Shown: piece after piece, positions 44,667 to 57,590 of the stretch
Layout of the letters: every line of letters begins with the position of its first letter
How positions within the stretch are numbered: position 1 is the stretch's first letter
From: Molossus alvarezi
Lineage: Eukaryota > Chordata > Mammalia > Chiroptera > Molossidae
NCBI GenBank assembly: GCA_037176705.1
Contig: JBAWUJ010000092.1
Coordinates: forward strand, 124,001-188,000
Direction: 5' to 3'
Length of the DNA: 64,000 nucleotides
Program-made: the position numbers and the translations under genes
The notes under the pieces: generated by a model
Databases searched by the model: none
Told to the model about the DNA's origin: nothing
The model's input: the letters and a program-made list of their open reading frames with translations, nothing else

Positions 44667-45852
44667 AAGGAGTTTACCACCAGCAAACCAGCACTGCAAG
44701 AATTGGAGAAGGGACTGTTGTAATAGAAACCTAGGCAACAAAGTTTCAGACATCATACGCAACATAATTTTTATGGATACATCACCTTAGGCAACAGAAA
44801 CAAAGGAGAAAATAAACACATAAGACTACATCAACTAAAAAGCTTCTGCACAGCAAAGATTCAATCATCAGTATGGACTGTCAACCTACTATATGGGAGA
44901 GCATAATTGCCAATGATATATCAGAAAAGGAGTTCATTTCCAATATATATTTACAGTGCTCATACAACTCAACAAAGGAAAGACAAAGAAGCCAATTAAA
45001 AATTGGGAAGAGGAATTAAATAGACACCTCTCCAAACAGGGCATACAAATGGCCAAGAGACATAAGACAAAATGCTCAATATCACTAATCATCGGAGATG
45101 CAAATTAAAACAACAATTAGGTATCACCTCACACCTGTCAGTATGGCAGCCATCAACAAATTATCAAACAACAAGTGTTGCCGAAGGTGTGGAGAAAAGG
45201 GGAATCTAGTACACTGCTGGCGGGAATGCAGACTGGTGCAGCCAGTATAAAAAACAATATGGTGTTACCTCAAAATATTAAAAATTGAACTTCCATTTGA
45301 CCCACTGATCCCTCTTCTAGCAATATACCCAAGAAGCCTGAAACATCAATCAGAAAGAATATATGTACCACCATGTTTGTAGTAGCACTATTTACAATAG
45401 CTAAGATCTGGAAACAGCCCAAATGTCCATCAGTAGACAAATAGATAAAATAGCTGTGGTACATATACACAATGGAGTACTATGCAGCTGTAAGGAAGAA
45501 AGATCTCTTATCCTTTGAGTTGACATGGAGGGATCTGGAAAGTGTCATCCTAAGTGAAACAAGCCAAACGGAGAAAGGCAAGTATTATATGATCTCACTT
45601 ATTTGTAGAATATAATGAATATAACAGTCTGAGGAATGGGGTAGTCCAAGAGACGTGGAAGTGGGGTGCAGACTGACAATCCCCAGAAGAGGGTGTAGGG
45701 GGGAGAGATGAACCACAGAACTTATATGCATGTATGCATGAACAATGGTCATGGACTACAAAGCTGGGGAAAGGACAGGGAGGGAGGGAAAATCAGTGGG
45801 GGAGAAATTAGAATCATCTGTAACAAAAGTTAATAAATTAAATTTTAAAAAA

Positions 45853-46379
45853 TGAAAAAAATGAATAAATAGAATTATGGTTAACCTGAAATTCAGCAAA
45901 CAAAATGGAAAGTACATTGTATATGGACATTATATCTGATCATGGTCTGTTTTATGGATTCATATGTGGGAAAAAATGCCACAGCTTCTTAGTATGGAAA
46001 ACATTCCTTTGAAGTCCATGTTAATGTACAATTCTTCTTGATGTTTCAAATTGCCTCTAACATTCTGTTTTTGTAGGAGAATTTGTCACATAATTTAGAC
46101 ATTAAATTTTGCATGAAAACTCTTTTGTCCTTTGAGAGAATATTCTGATCAATAGCAGTGTTACAATCTGTATTTGGAACGTCTGGTCAAATATGTACAC
46201 AATAACTGATACTTGGCTTTTTAGTTGTTGTTTCTTTGGATCAAGTCCACCCCCTGGAAGTTCAGTTTTTGATGGATAATCTCTTAATTTCAACATGACT
46301 TCTACCAGGTAATGGCTGCTAATGGTTTCCCAATCTAAAAGATATTACAAAGTTTGTTTTTAAGACCAGACTATTTAAG
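45853..46379. other. Spacer, nothing recognised
   Basis: AT-rich; no exon or repeat family identified. Confidence 0.4.
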
Positions 46380-46595
46380 CAATCTGTGTGACCCACCAGG
46401 GACTGTGCGATCCAGTTACCCGCGGGTCCTGCGGGGTGCTAAATTACCAGAGGGGCCTGTGTGACCCAGCTGCGCACAAGATATTCATATAGGATGTGAA
46501 AATGGAGACGAAGTGAATGGAAGCTACATAGACGATCTCCCAGGACCAAACAGAAATTTCAGTGAAAATAAAGACAAATCCTCGGTTCTTACAGG
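46380..46595 (+). mobile_element. L1 5' UTR fragment
   Basis: GTGTGACCCACCAGGGACTGTGCGATCCAGTTACC and the text after it match the L1 5' UTR at 47780-48070 (ACTGTGC.ATCCA.TTACC, GACCCAGCTGC.C.CAAGAT, AAAGACAAATCCTC). It is not connected to an L1 body. Confidence 0.7.
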
Positions 46596-47149
46596 AAGTC
46601 ATATGAGAGATATGGTAAGATGAAGTGATAGCTTGAATATATCACACAATTAGATTTAAGAAGCCAGATGGCATTTTATCCTGCATTTAATTCCAATCAA
46701 AAATGGAAAATTATGCCATGTGAATTTGGATTAGTTCAAATGATTTTGAATTTTTTTATTAACTTCTTTAGGATAATAGATTGCTTTGGGAATAAAGTGG
46801 CAGTGCAATCTTGTTTTCTTATTAAAGAAATATTGTTTAATAGTTTTTGTTTCATTGTAATTTTTGCTCATGTACACAGAAGGGTTTTTGTTTTGTTGGT
46901 CTTTACAGTGTTTGTGTGGGATCTTCATGGTTTTATTTAGGGTCTGGCAACTAAGAAAGAGAGAAGCCTGAGAGTGTTGCCTCCTGCAGAAGCCCTGACT
47001 GGGACTTAGGATAAAACATGTCAACCAGATACTTACTCTTTACTAGGAAATGAAATTGTAACCTGTGGTATTGTTACCAACACTACCACTGAGCCTGCAC
47101 AGACAGGTTTTTTAAAACAGTTTTTTAAACAATTCTACCCTAGAGTATT
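46596..47149. other. Spacer, nothing recognised
   Basis: AT-rich; short open frames on both strands do not look like known proteins. Confidence 0.4.
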
Positions 47150-47154
47150 TTAAC

Positions 47155-47193
47155 AATGATTTTTTAGATAGAGTGGGAGGAAGGTAGCTAGAC

Positions 47194-47248
<55 letters not shown>

Positions 47249-47418
47249 AATAAACTTTAATGTGAGAAACACATCTATTGTCTTCCTCCCCGCCATCCCA
47301 ATCAAAACCTCAGATTGTACAGCTACTGAGGAACATGTCATTGGTAGAAATCAAACCCAAGGCTCCTAAGTTTGAGGGAAGATTCTCCAGCCACTGACCT
47401 AAATGGCTAGGGCTATTT
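47155..47418 (-). mobile_element. VES-type SINE with expanded GA run
   Basis: GATAGAGTGGGAGG, a (GA)n run at 47197-47246, AACACATCTATTGTC, and a tRNA-like end GCCACTGACCTAAATGGCTAGGGC. Confidence 0.78.
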
Positions 47419-49159
47419 TAACATTTTTCAATCAGATAGAACATTTGACAGTGTGAAGCTTCGGAACCACATGAAAGTCAGGATTTCAGATCATTTTAGG
47501 ATAATGTGTCTTAATGAGTATTCAAAATCAATTATAGCTAGAACTATGACTATTAAACATTAGTTGATATAAATGTAATATACCCTCATTATCTCAGCAC
47601 TATTGATATTTTTCCAGCATGGGAAACTTGAGATCTATGTTTTGCAAAGATTTAATATTTTATTTGTCATGCTCTACAGTATTAAAAGTCCTTTAGGAGC
47701 CCTAAAGAGACTGGTGCAATGCAGCTGCCTGCATGCAGGAACTGTAGAGTGTGGGGGCACCAGAGAGACCTGAGTGACCCAGCAGGGACTGTGCCATCCA
47801 ATTACCAGTGGGACCTGTGGGATACTGAAGCACCAGAGAGGTGTGTGTGACCCAGCAGCACAAAACATAGGCATAGAGCCCGGTTTCCAAAGGGACTGTG
47901 CAATCCAGTTACCCACAAAACATGCAGGATTCAGGGACATCAAAAAGGCCTGTGGGACCCAGCTGCACTCAAGATAGGCATAGAGAATGTGAAAGTGGAG
48001 GTGGAGTGAATAGAAGCTACAAAAATTAGGTTCCAGAACCAAATGGGAATTACTACTAAATTAAAGACAAATCCTCAGAAAAAAGCTACAGAAAAGCAGT
48101 AGGACAGGACCATAGATCCAGGGACACTGGTAGGATCTATGGAGGCGTGAGAAGGTTGTGGGCTGGGAGCCCATGGACAGCAGCAGCTTAGCTGTGAGCA
48201 GCATTCTTGGGGAATAAAGACCAAGCCCATTCCACACAGCAGAGAACTAAGACACAGCACTAAAATAGCCACAGCCATTCACCTGGGGGCTATGGCAGAG
48301 GGAGGGCAAACAGGGCTCAAACATTTTGAGTACACCCAGGATTTGGAGGGCACTCAGTTTTTGCTGGGTTTTGGCCACAAATGAAGGTGGCCAGTGTGCT
48401 CCTTTCTAGAGCTATGGAGAAAAGCAGCAGCCCTCCCCTCAGAGATTCAGCCTTTCCCAGGTGAGGCAAACAAATGCAAATTGAGGCTCATTAGCAGCCA
48501 GCATCTATCCCACACTCTGGATATCCTCTTATGCAGAACACCAGGGTTACATTCCAAGGCACTGGGTAACTGAGACTATGGAAATAGCTAGAGGATAACT
48601 GAACCAATCCTGGATTTGCAAATCTACCCTGGAAAGTAAGACTTGACAGTGGTGTTTAACATGGACCCACTCAGGCTCATCCAAACCCAGTAGAGGGAGC
48701 CACAAACAGCAGAACACCAACACCCACAGGGAAAACTTGGAAGGCTTTAAATACCAATGAGATAGCCAAAATGGTGAAACAAATCCCAAATAAAAGAACA
48801 AGAGAACTTTATCAAAGATAAGATAAATTAATTGCAGTGAAGCATATTATTATAGGTAGAGTTCAGAGCCATAATCTTGAGAAAGCTCAACAGCATGAAT
48901 GAGGACATCATCACCATGCGTAAAGATATAGAAACATAGAAAACCAACCAAGGGGAAGGAAATGAAGAATGACATAGCAGAAATAAAGAATACATTGAAA
49001 GAACTCACCAGCAGAGTAGAGGAACCTGAGGACTGGATCAGTGAATTAGAAGACAAGGTAGAAGAAATCAACCAGTCAGAAAACCAAATGGAAAAAACAA
49101 TTAAAAAACAATAAAACAGCTTAAGAGAACTGTGAGATAACTAGAAACGTAATAACATT

Positions 49160-49609
49160 TTGATCATAGTAGTCCCTGAAGACAAAAAAAATGGGCAAGG
49201 GTTAAAGAATATATTTGAAGAAATAGTGAAAGAAAACTTTCCTAACTTGGTGAAGAAAGAAGGCATTCAAGTTCAAGAAGCACAGAGATACCCAAGTAAG
49301 AAAAACCCAAATAGGCCCAAACCAAGACACAGAGTAATTAAAATGCCAAAAATTAAAGACAAAGAAAGAATCCTAAAAGCAGCAAGAGATAAGCAACAGG
49401 TTAACTACAAAGAAAACCCTATAAGGCTCTCAGCTGACTTCTCAACAGAATCATTACTGGCCAGAAGGGAGTGGCATGAAGTAGTCAAGGTGATGACAAA
49501 GAAGGATCTGAATCCAAGACTACTCTATCCAGCAAAGCTATTATTCAAAATAGAAGATCAAATAAAGAACATCCCAGGGGGAAAAAAAAAAAAAGCTATG
49601 GAAATATAA
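49160..49609 (+). pseudogene. L1 ORF1 C-terminal fragment
   Basis: A 149-codon frame: VVPEDKKNGQGLKNIFEEIV, RHRVIKMPKIKDKERILKAA and ILYP-like LLYPAKLLFKIEDQIKNIP, ending in a lysine run. These are the RNA-recognition and C-terminal domains of ORF1p. Stops upstream separate it from the coiled-coil part. Confidence 0.8.
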
Positions 49610-50973
49610 TAACACCAAACCAGGGCTGCAAGGTATGCTAAAAGGCCTGCTGTCATTAGTAGAAGACATAGAAAGAAAAATAGAACCACACTAAACAAAA
49701 ATGGCAATAAATAAGTACATATAAATTATCACCTTAAACGTGAATGGTTTGAATGCTCTGAGAAAAAAGACACAGAGTAACTGACAAGATAAGAAAGCAT
49801 GACTCACATATATGTTCTTAACAAGAGAGCTTCCGCACAACAAAAGACTCACATAGGTTGATTGTGAAGGGATGGGACAAAGTCTTTCAAGCAAACAGAA
49901 AGCAAAAAAAAATAAATCTGGGGTAGCAATTCTCATATCTGATAAAGTAGATTTCAAAATGAAGGCCATGACTTAAGACAAATAAGACCACTACATAATA
50001 TTAAAAGGATCTATCCAACAGAAAGATATAACCTTGGTAAACATATATGCACCCAATTTAGGAGCACTAATATTTCTTAAAAATATTTTGGAGGACTTCA
50101 AATGAGAAATCAACAGCAATACAATCGTAGCAGGGGACTGCAATACAAGGCTGACATCATTGAATAGATCTTCTAGACAAATACTTAACAAGAAAACACA
50201 GACTCTAAATGAAGTGCTAGATCAAATGGATTTAATAGATATATACAGAGAATTACACCCCCAAAACTGCAGAATTCACATTTCTCCCAAGTGCACATGG
50301 AACATTCTCAAAGATAGACCCCATGTTAGGGCACAAACTAAATATCTACACATTCAAGAAAATTGAAATCATATCAAGCATCTTCACAGATCACAATGGC
50401 ATGAAACTAGAAATCAATTCAATAAGAACATCCAAACACATTTGAAAACATGAACGCTAAATAGCATGTTATTGAACAATGAATGGGTTACCGTGGAGAT
50501 CAAGGAGAAAATTAAGAACTTACTAGAAACCAATGAAAATGAACACAAAATCTATGGCATGCAGAGAAAGTAGTTCTGAGAGGGAAGTTCATAGCACTAC
50601 AGGCCTACCTCAAGAAGCAAGAATAATTTCTAATTAACCATCTATTCTTACCACTTATAGAACTAAAAAGCAAACAGAAAACCCCAGAGCAAGAAGAAGG
50701 AAGGAAATAGTAAAGATCAGAGCAGAAATAAATGACATGGAAACCAAAAAGCAATTCAAAGACTCACTGAAACAAAGAGATGGTTCTTTGAAAAGATAAA
50801 GAAGATTGATGGACCATTAGGTAGACCCACCAGAAAACAAAGAGAGATAACCTAGATACACAAAATCAGAAATGAAAGAGGAGAAGTAACAACTGATACC
50901 ACAAAAATATAAAATGATCATTAACAAATACTACAAATAATTATATGGCAACTAATTTGACAATCTAAACAAA

Positions 50974-51198
50974 ATGGAAAAATTTCTAGAAACACGTGGT
51001 CTCCCCAAACTGAACCCAAACAAGAGAGATAACTTGAACAGACCAATAACAACAAAAGAAATTGAAGATGTAATCAAGACTCTCCCAGCAAACAAAAGCC
51101 CAGGCCCGGATGGCTTCATGGGGGAATTTTACCGAACATTCAAAGAAGAACTAATACTCATGCTCCTCAAAATACTTCAAAAAACTCAAGAAGAATAA
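50974..51198 (+). pseudogene. L1 ORF2 fragment, start of reverse transcriptase
   Basis: MEKFLETRGLPKLNPNKRDN, then [20 protein letters not shown] and PGPDGFMGEFYRTFKEEL. This is the linker and the conserved 'PGPDGF' start of the reverse-transcriptase domain. It stops at a TAA in 'ILQKTQEE'. Confidence 0.8.
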
Positions 51199-53039
51199 AT
51201 ATTTCCAAACTCATTTTATGAGACCAGCATAATTCTCATTCCAAAACACAAAAAAAGAAACACAGAGAAAGAAAAGTACAGACCAATATTTCTGATGAAC
51301 ACAGATGTCAAAATCCTTAACAAAATACTAGCAAATCAAATCCAGAAATACATCAAACAAATTATTCACCATGGCCAAGTGGAAGTCATTTCAGTGATGC
51401 AAGGCTGGTACAATATGCAGAAATCAACAAATGTGATACACCACATAAACAAAATAAAGATAAAAATCATAGGATCATATCAATAGATGCTGAAAAACCA
51501 TCCAACAAAATCCAGCACCAATTTCTGATAAAATGCAGAGCAATCGGAGAATACAGTGATACTATCTTGACATAATAAAGGCCATAGAGGAAAGACCTAC
51601 AGCCAACATCATACTCAATGGGCAAAAATTAAACACATTTACCTTAAGAACAGAAAGAAGACAAGGATGCCCAATTTCACCACTCTTATTTAACATAGTA
51701 CTAGAAGTCTTAGCCATAGATATCAAACTGGAAGAAAAAAAAAATGGATCAAAATTGGAGAGGAGAAAGTAAAACTGTCATTATTTGCAGATGAAATGAT
51801 ACTATACGTAGAAACACCCAAAGACTCCATAAAAAATTTACTAGACTTAATGAATTTGGAAAAGTAGCAGGATACAAAATTAATGTCAAGAAATCAATGG
51901 CATTCTTGTACACCAATAATGAACTCACAAAAAGAGAAACTTAAGAAACAATCCCATTTACCATCACGGCTAAAAAATTAAGATACCTAGGAATAAATTT
52001 AATCAAAGAAATAAAGACCCTATACTCAGAAAACTACAGGTCATTAAAAAAAGAAATATAGGAAGATATAAAAAAGTGAAAGCACATACTTTGTTCATGG
52101 ATTGGAAGAACTAACATCATTTAAATGTTCATACTAGCCAAAGAAATCTATAAATTCAATGCAATCCCCATTAAAATACCAACAACACACATCACAGAAC
52201 TAGAACAAATGCTTCAAAAGTTCACATGGAACAAAAAAGACCTTGAATAGATACAGCAATCTTGAAAAAAAAAAGAACAAAGTTATAGAGATCACATTAC
52301 CAGACTTCAGGTTATAGTAAAAAGCCACTGTAATCAAAACAACCATGTACTGGCACAAGAACAGACAGAGAGATCAATGGAACATAATAGAGAACCCAGA
52401 AATATGCTCAATTAATATTTGACAAAGGTGGCAAGAGCATGCAGTGGAATAAAGACAGCCTTTTAAATAAATGGTGTTGAAAAAATTGGACAGCTGCATG
52501 CAAAAAAAATTGAAATTAGACCATCAACTTACACCATATGGAAGAAAAAACTCAAAATAGATAAAAGACTTAAATGTGACTTTATTATTTTTATTTTTAT
52601 TAATTTTTGTTACAGATGTTTTTCCTTTTTTCCCCACTTATTCCCCCTCCCCCTTTCTCCCTGACCTTTCCCCAGTTTGTTGTACATGTCCACTCTTCAG
52701 GCATACATGCATATAAGTTCTGTGGTTTATCTCTTCCCCTCCACCCCCCTATTTAGGGGATTGTCAGTCTGTATCCCACTTCCGCGTCTCTGAGACTACC
52801 CCCTTCCTCAGACTGTTATGTTCATTATATTCCACAAATAAGTGAGATCATATGAAACTTGTCTTACTCTGTTTGGCTTGTTTCACTTAGGATGATATTT
52901 TCCAAGTCCCTCCATGTAGTCTCAAAGGATAAGAGGTCTTTATTTCTTACAGCTGTGTAGTACTCCATTGTGTATATATACCACAGCTTTTTTATCCATT
53001 CATCTACTAATGGACACTTGGGCTGTTTCCAGATCTTAG

Positions 53040-56000
53040 CTATTGTAATAGTGCTGCTACAAACATGGGGGTACATATATTCTTTCTGATTGGTGCTTTA
53101 GGCTTCTTAGGGTATATTCCTACAAGTGGGATCACTGGGTCAAATGGAAGTTCAATTTTTAATTTTTTGAGGTAACACCATATTGTTTTCCATAGTGGCT
53201 GCACCAGTCTGCATTCCCACCAGCAGTGCACTAGAGTTCTCTTTTCTCCGCACCCTCGCCAACACTTGTTGTTTCATTATTTGTTGATGGCTGCCATTCT
53301 GACAGGTGTGAGGTGATACCTCATTGTTGTTTTAATTTGCATCTCTCTGATGATTAGTGATGATGAGCATTTTTTCATTTGTTTCTTAGCCATTTTTATG
53401 TCCTGTTTGGAGAGGTGTCTATTTTGTTCCTCTGCCCATGTATTAATTGGATTTTTGTCTTCCTTTTGTGGAGTTGTATGAGCAATCTATACATATTGGA
53501 AATTAACCCCTTATCTGATATAACATTGGCAATTATGCTCTCCCATACAGTGGATAGCCTTTCCCTTTTGATGATTGTATCTTTTGCTTTGCAGAAGAAG
53601 CTTTTGAGTTTGATGTAGTCCCATGTGTTCATTTTCTCCTTTGTATCTATTGCCTTAGGTGATGTGTCAGTAAAAATTCTGCTGCGTATGTCTGAAATTT
53701 TGTTGCCTACAGTCTCTTCTAGGATTTTTATAGATTCATGAGTTACATTTATGTCTTTTATCCATTTTGAGTTTATTCTCATGTAGGGTGTAAGTTGATG
53801 GCCTAGTTTTATTTTTCTGCATGTAGCTGTCCAATTTTCCCAGCACCATTTATTAAAGAGGCTGTCCTTACTCCACTGTATGCTCTTGCCACCTTTGTCA
53901 AATATTAATTGAGCATATTGCCTTGGGTCCATTTCTGGGTTCTCTGTTCTGTTCCACTGGTCTATATGCCTGTTCTTGTTCTAGTACCAGGCTGTTTTGA
54001 TTACAGTGGCTTTGTACCATAACCTGGTATTGTAATCCCTCCAACTTTTTTCTTTCTTTTCAAGATTGCTTTGGCTATTCGAGGCCTTTTTTGGTTTCAT
54101 ATGAACTTTTGAAATAATTGTTCTAATTCTCTGAAGTATGCCGTTGGTATTTTGATGGGGATTGCATTGAATCTATAGATTGCTTTGGGTAATATGGACA
54201 TTTTAATGATGTTAATTCTCTGAATCCATGAACAGGGTATGTGCTTCCACATTTTTATATCTTGCTCTATTTCTTTTTTCAAGGACCTGTAGTTTTCTGT
54301 GAATAGGTCCTTTATTTCCTTGGTGAAGTATATTTCTATGTATCTTAATTTTTTTGATGCATGGTAAATTGGATTGTTTGCTTAGTTTCTCTTTCTGTGA
54401 GTTCATCATTGGTGTATAAGAATGCCATTGATTTCTTGACATTAATTTTGTATACTGCTACTTTTCCAAATTCATTTATTAAGTCTAGTAACCTTTTGAT
54501 GGAGTCTTTGGGTTTTTCTATGTATAGTATTATGTCATCTGCAAATAATCACAATTTTACTTCCTCCTTTCCAATTTGGATCCCTTTTATTTTTTCTTCC
54601 TGTCTGATTGCTGTGGCTAAGACTTCTAGTACTATGTTAAATAGGAGTGGCAAAAGTGGGCATTCTTGCCTTGTTCCTGTTGTTAAGGGAAATACTTTTA
54701 GTTTTTGCCCATTGAGTATGATGTTGGCTGTAGGTCTTTCATATATGGCCTTTATTATATCTAGATATGATCCCTCTATTCCCACACTGCTGAGCGTTTT
54801 TATCAGAAAAGGATGTTGGAGTTTTTCGAAGGCTTTTTTGGCATCTATTCATATTATCAGGTGGTTTTTATTCTTCATTTTATTTATGTGGTATATCACA
54901 TTTATGGATTTGTGATATTGTACCAGCCTCTCATCCCTGGGATGAATCCCACTTGGTCATGGTGGATAATTTTTTTGGTGTATTACTGGATTCGATTTGC
55001 TACTATTTTGTTCAAATTTTGGCATCTATGTTCATCAGGGATATTGGCCTATAGTTTTCTTTCTTTGTTGTCTCTTTTTCGGGTTTTGGAATTAGAATTA
55101 TGCTGGCTTCATGAAACGAGTTTGGAAGTCTTCCTTCTTCTTGAATTTTTTGAAATAGTTTTAGGAGAATGGGTGTTAGTTCTTCTTTGAATGTTTGGTA
55201 AAACTCCCCCGTGAAGCTCTCCGGGCCTGGGATTTTGTTTGCTGGGAGAGTCTTGATTACATCTTTAATTTCTTCTGTTGTTATTGGTCTGTTCAAGTTT
55301 TCTATCTCTTCCTGATCTAGTTTTGGGAGACTATGTGTTTCTAGAAATTTGTTCATTTTTCTTAGATTGTCGAATTTGTTGCCATATAATTGTTCATAGT
55401 AGTTGTTAACGATCTTTTGTATTTTTGTGGTGTCAGTTGTTACCTCTCCTCTTTACATTCTGATTTTGTGTATTTGGGTTCTCTCTCTTTGTTTCTTGCT
55501 GAGTCTAGCCAAGGGTCCATGAATCTTGTTTATCATTTCAAAAAACCAGCTCTTTGTTTTCTTGATCATTTAAATTGTCTTTTTGGTCTCTATGTCACTT
55601 ATTTCTGCTCTGATCTTTACTATTTCCTTCCTTCTACTTGCTCTGGGGTTTTCTTTTTGTTTGCTCTTTAGTTCTTTAAGTTGTGAGGTGAGATATTCTA
55701 TTAGAGATTTTTCTTCTTTTTTGAGGTAGGCCTGTAGTGCTATCAACTTCCCTCTCAGAACTGCTTTTGCTGCATCCCATAGATTTTGTGTTGTTGTGTC
55801 TTCATATTCATTGGTTTCCAGGAAGTGTTTAATCTCTTCCTTGATTTCCTCGGTGACCCATTCATTGTTTAATAACATGCTATTTAGCTTCCATGTGTTC
55901 AAATGTCTTTGTATGTTCTTCTTGCAATTGATTTCTAGTTTCATGCCATTGTGATCTGAGAAGATGCTTGATATAATTTCAATCTTCTTGACTATGTAGA

Positions 56001-56636
56001 GACTTAGTTTGTGCCCTAACATGTGGTCTATCTTTAGAATGTTCCATGTGCACTTTAGAAGAATGTGAATTCTGTAGTTTTGGAGTGTAGTTCTCTGTGG
56101 ATATCTATTGAATCCATTTGTTCTACTGTTTCATTTAGAGGCTCTGTTTCCTTGCTTATTTTTTGTCTAGAGGATCTATCCAGCAATGTCAGCAGGGTTT
56201 TGAAGTCCTCTGCTATGATTGTATTGCTATTGATTTCTCCTTTGAAATCCTCCAGAAGATTTTTAATATATTTTGGTGCTCCAATATTGGGTGCATATAT
56301 GTTTATCAAGGTTATATCTTCCTGTTGGATAAATCCTTTGAATATTATGTAGTGGCCTTCTTTGTCTCTAATTATGGCCTTCATTCTGAAATCTATTTTA
56401 TCAGATATGAGTATTGCTACCCAAGCTTTTTTTTCTTTTCTGTTTGCTTGGAAGATTTTTTTCCATTTCTTCACTTTCAATATATGTGAGTCTTTTGCTA
56501 TGAGGTGAGTCTCTTGCAAACAACATATAGATGAGTCATGCTTTCTTATCCAATCAGCTACTCTGTGTCTTTTTATGGGAGCATTCAGTCCATTTACATT
56601 TAAAGTGATTATTGATATGTACTTATTTATTGCCAT
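53040..56636 (-). pseudogene. L1 ORF2, full extent, frameshifted
   Basis: Starts at 56636 with MAINKYISIITLNVNGLNAP. The endonuclease domain shows LQETHL (catalytic Glu), INIYAPNIGAPKY and the later LLTLLDRSSRQ region, and stops at 56055 (TTEFTFF). Further frames follow: 56022-55570 ([14 protein letters not shown], the SDH motif), 55356-55012 ([20 protein letters not shown]), 54785-54549 (reverse-transcriptase region), 53932-53396 and 53231-53040 ([15 protein letters not shown], the C-terminal segment). At least five frame breaks, so it is not functional. Confidence 0.9.
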
Positions 56637-56681
56637 TTTTGTTTAGTGTAGTTCTATTTTTCTTCTTATTTCTCCTGGTAA

Positions 56682-57590
56682 TTACAGCAGTCCTTTTAAC
56701 ATTTCTTGCAGTGCTGGTTTGGTGCCAATGTATTCCCTTAGCCTTTTTTTTTTTTTGTCTGGGAAGCTCTTTATTTGACCTTCTATTTTGAATGATAGCC
56801 TTGCTGGGTAGAGTATTTTTGGATTCGGATCCTTGTTTTTCATGACCTTGATTACTTCATCCTGTTCCCTTCTGGCCTGTAATGTTTCTTGTGAGAAGTC
56901 AGCTGAGAGCCTTATGGGGTTTCCTTTGCAGGTAACCTGTTGCTTCTCTCTTGCTGCTTTTAGGATTCTCTCTTTGTCTTTAATTTTTGGCAGTTTGATT
57001 ACTATGTGTCTTGGTGTGGGCCTGTTTGGGTTCTTTTTACTTGGTGCTCTCTGTGCTTCTTGAAGTTGAATGCCTTCTTCATTCACAAAATTAGGAAAGT
57101 TTTCTGTCACTATTTCTTGGAATATATTCTTTAACCCTTGCTTATTTTCTTCTTCTTCAGGGACTCCTATGATGCAAATATTATTCCGTTTCCAGTTGTC
57201 CCACAGTTCTCTTAAGCTGTCTTCCTGTTTTTTAATCGTTTTTTCCTTTTTGTTTTCTGATTGGTTGATTTCTTCTAGCCTGTCTTCTAATTCACTGATC
57301 CGGTCCTCAGTTTCCCCTACTCTGCCTTTTAGACTTTCCAATGTGTCTTTCATTTCTGATATGTCATTCTTCATTTCTTCCTGTTGGTTTTTAATTTCCA
57401 ACGGGTTGATTTTCAACATTTCTATGTCTTTATTCACGGTGCTCATATCCATACACATGCTGTTGAGCTTCCTCAACATAATGGCTCTTAATTCTAGTTT
57501 TGTTAACTTGCTTAACTTCACCTCATTTATCTCATCTTCTGTAGAGGTCTTATGTCCTTTTACTTTGCTTTTTTTTCTGTTTTTCAACAT
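56682..57590 (-). CDS. Intact L1 ORF1 protein
   Basis: 302 residues, starting MLKNRKKSKVKGHKTSTEDE. An N-terminal Lys/Glu-rich stretch with a long coiled coil (about residues 50-130, heptads such as MKDTLESLKGRVGETEDRIS) is followed by an RNA-recognition domain (NICIIGVPEEEENKQGLKN). The C-terminal domain reads PRHIVIKLPKIKDKERILKA, TCKGNPIRLSADFSQETL and KILYPARLSFKIEGQI, with a Lys run near the end. The length is a little shorter than human ORF1p (338). ORF1p forms trimers that coat L1 RNA in the cytoplasm. It is the upstream gene of the bicistronic L1 RNA, 45 bases before ORF2. The frame has no stop, though ORF2 of the same element is dead. Confidence 0.92.
   Translation of the reverse strand: MLKNRKKSKVKGHKTSTEDEINEVKLSKLTKLELRAIMLRKLNSMCMDMSTVNKDIEMLKINPLEIKNQQEEMKNDISEMKDTLESLKGRVGETEDRISELEDRLEEINQSENKKEKTIKKQEDSLRELWDNWKRNNICIIGVPEEEENKQGLKNIFQEIVTENFPNFVNEEGIQLQEAQRAPSKKNPNRPTPRHIVIKLPKIKDKERILKAAREKQQVTCKGNPIRLSADFSQETLQARREQDEVIKVMKNKDPNPKILYPARLSFKIEGQIKSFPDKKKKRLREYIGTKPALQEMLKGLL

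Larger units (their letters stand above)
42580..45852 (+). mobile_element. L1, plus strand, with large internal deletion
   Basis: 5' UTR-like sequence (about 42580-43790) has imperfect internal repeats. ORF1 starts at 43792 (MVRQRNNTQMRKRRDVTRN) and is frameshifted. The ORF1 3' part runs to about 44720. The sequence then jumps to the ORF2 C-terminal half (about 44735-45640), followed by 3' UTR and an A-rich end at 45852. The endonuclease and reverse-transcriptase core are missing. The 5' UTR and ORF1 belong to the same lineage as the minus-strand L1 at 36.5-38.2 kb and differ from the 47.7-59.1 kb elements. Confidence 0.82.
47695..52583 (+). mobile_element. Old L1, plus strand, left part
   Basis: A 5' UTR with partly repeated segments (47695-48760), ORF1 from about 48769 (MVKQIPNK) to 49607 with frameshifts, and ORF2 from 49699 (MAINKY) with many stops. 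The reverse-transcriptase palm near 51781-51812 reads LFADEMILYVE (second Asp of FADD lost). It is interrupted at 52583 and continues at 59104. Confidence 0.88.

Noticed and set aside
47197..47246. Regulatory GA repeat
   Set aside because: It is an expansion of the GA-rich run normally present in the SINE body.
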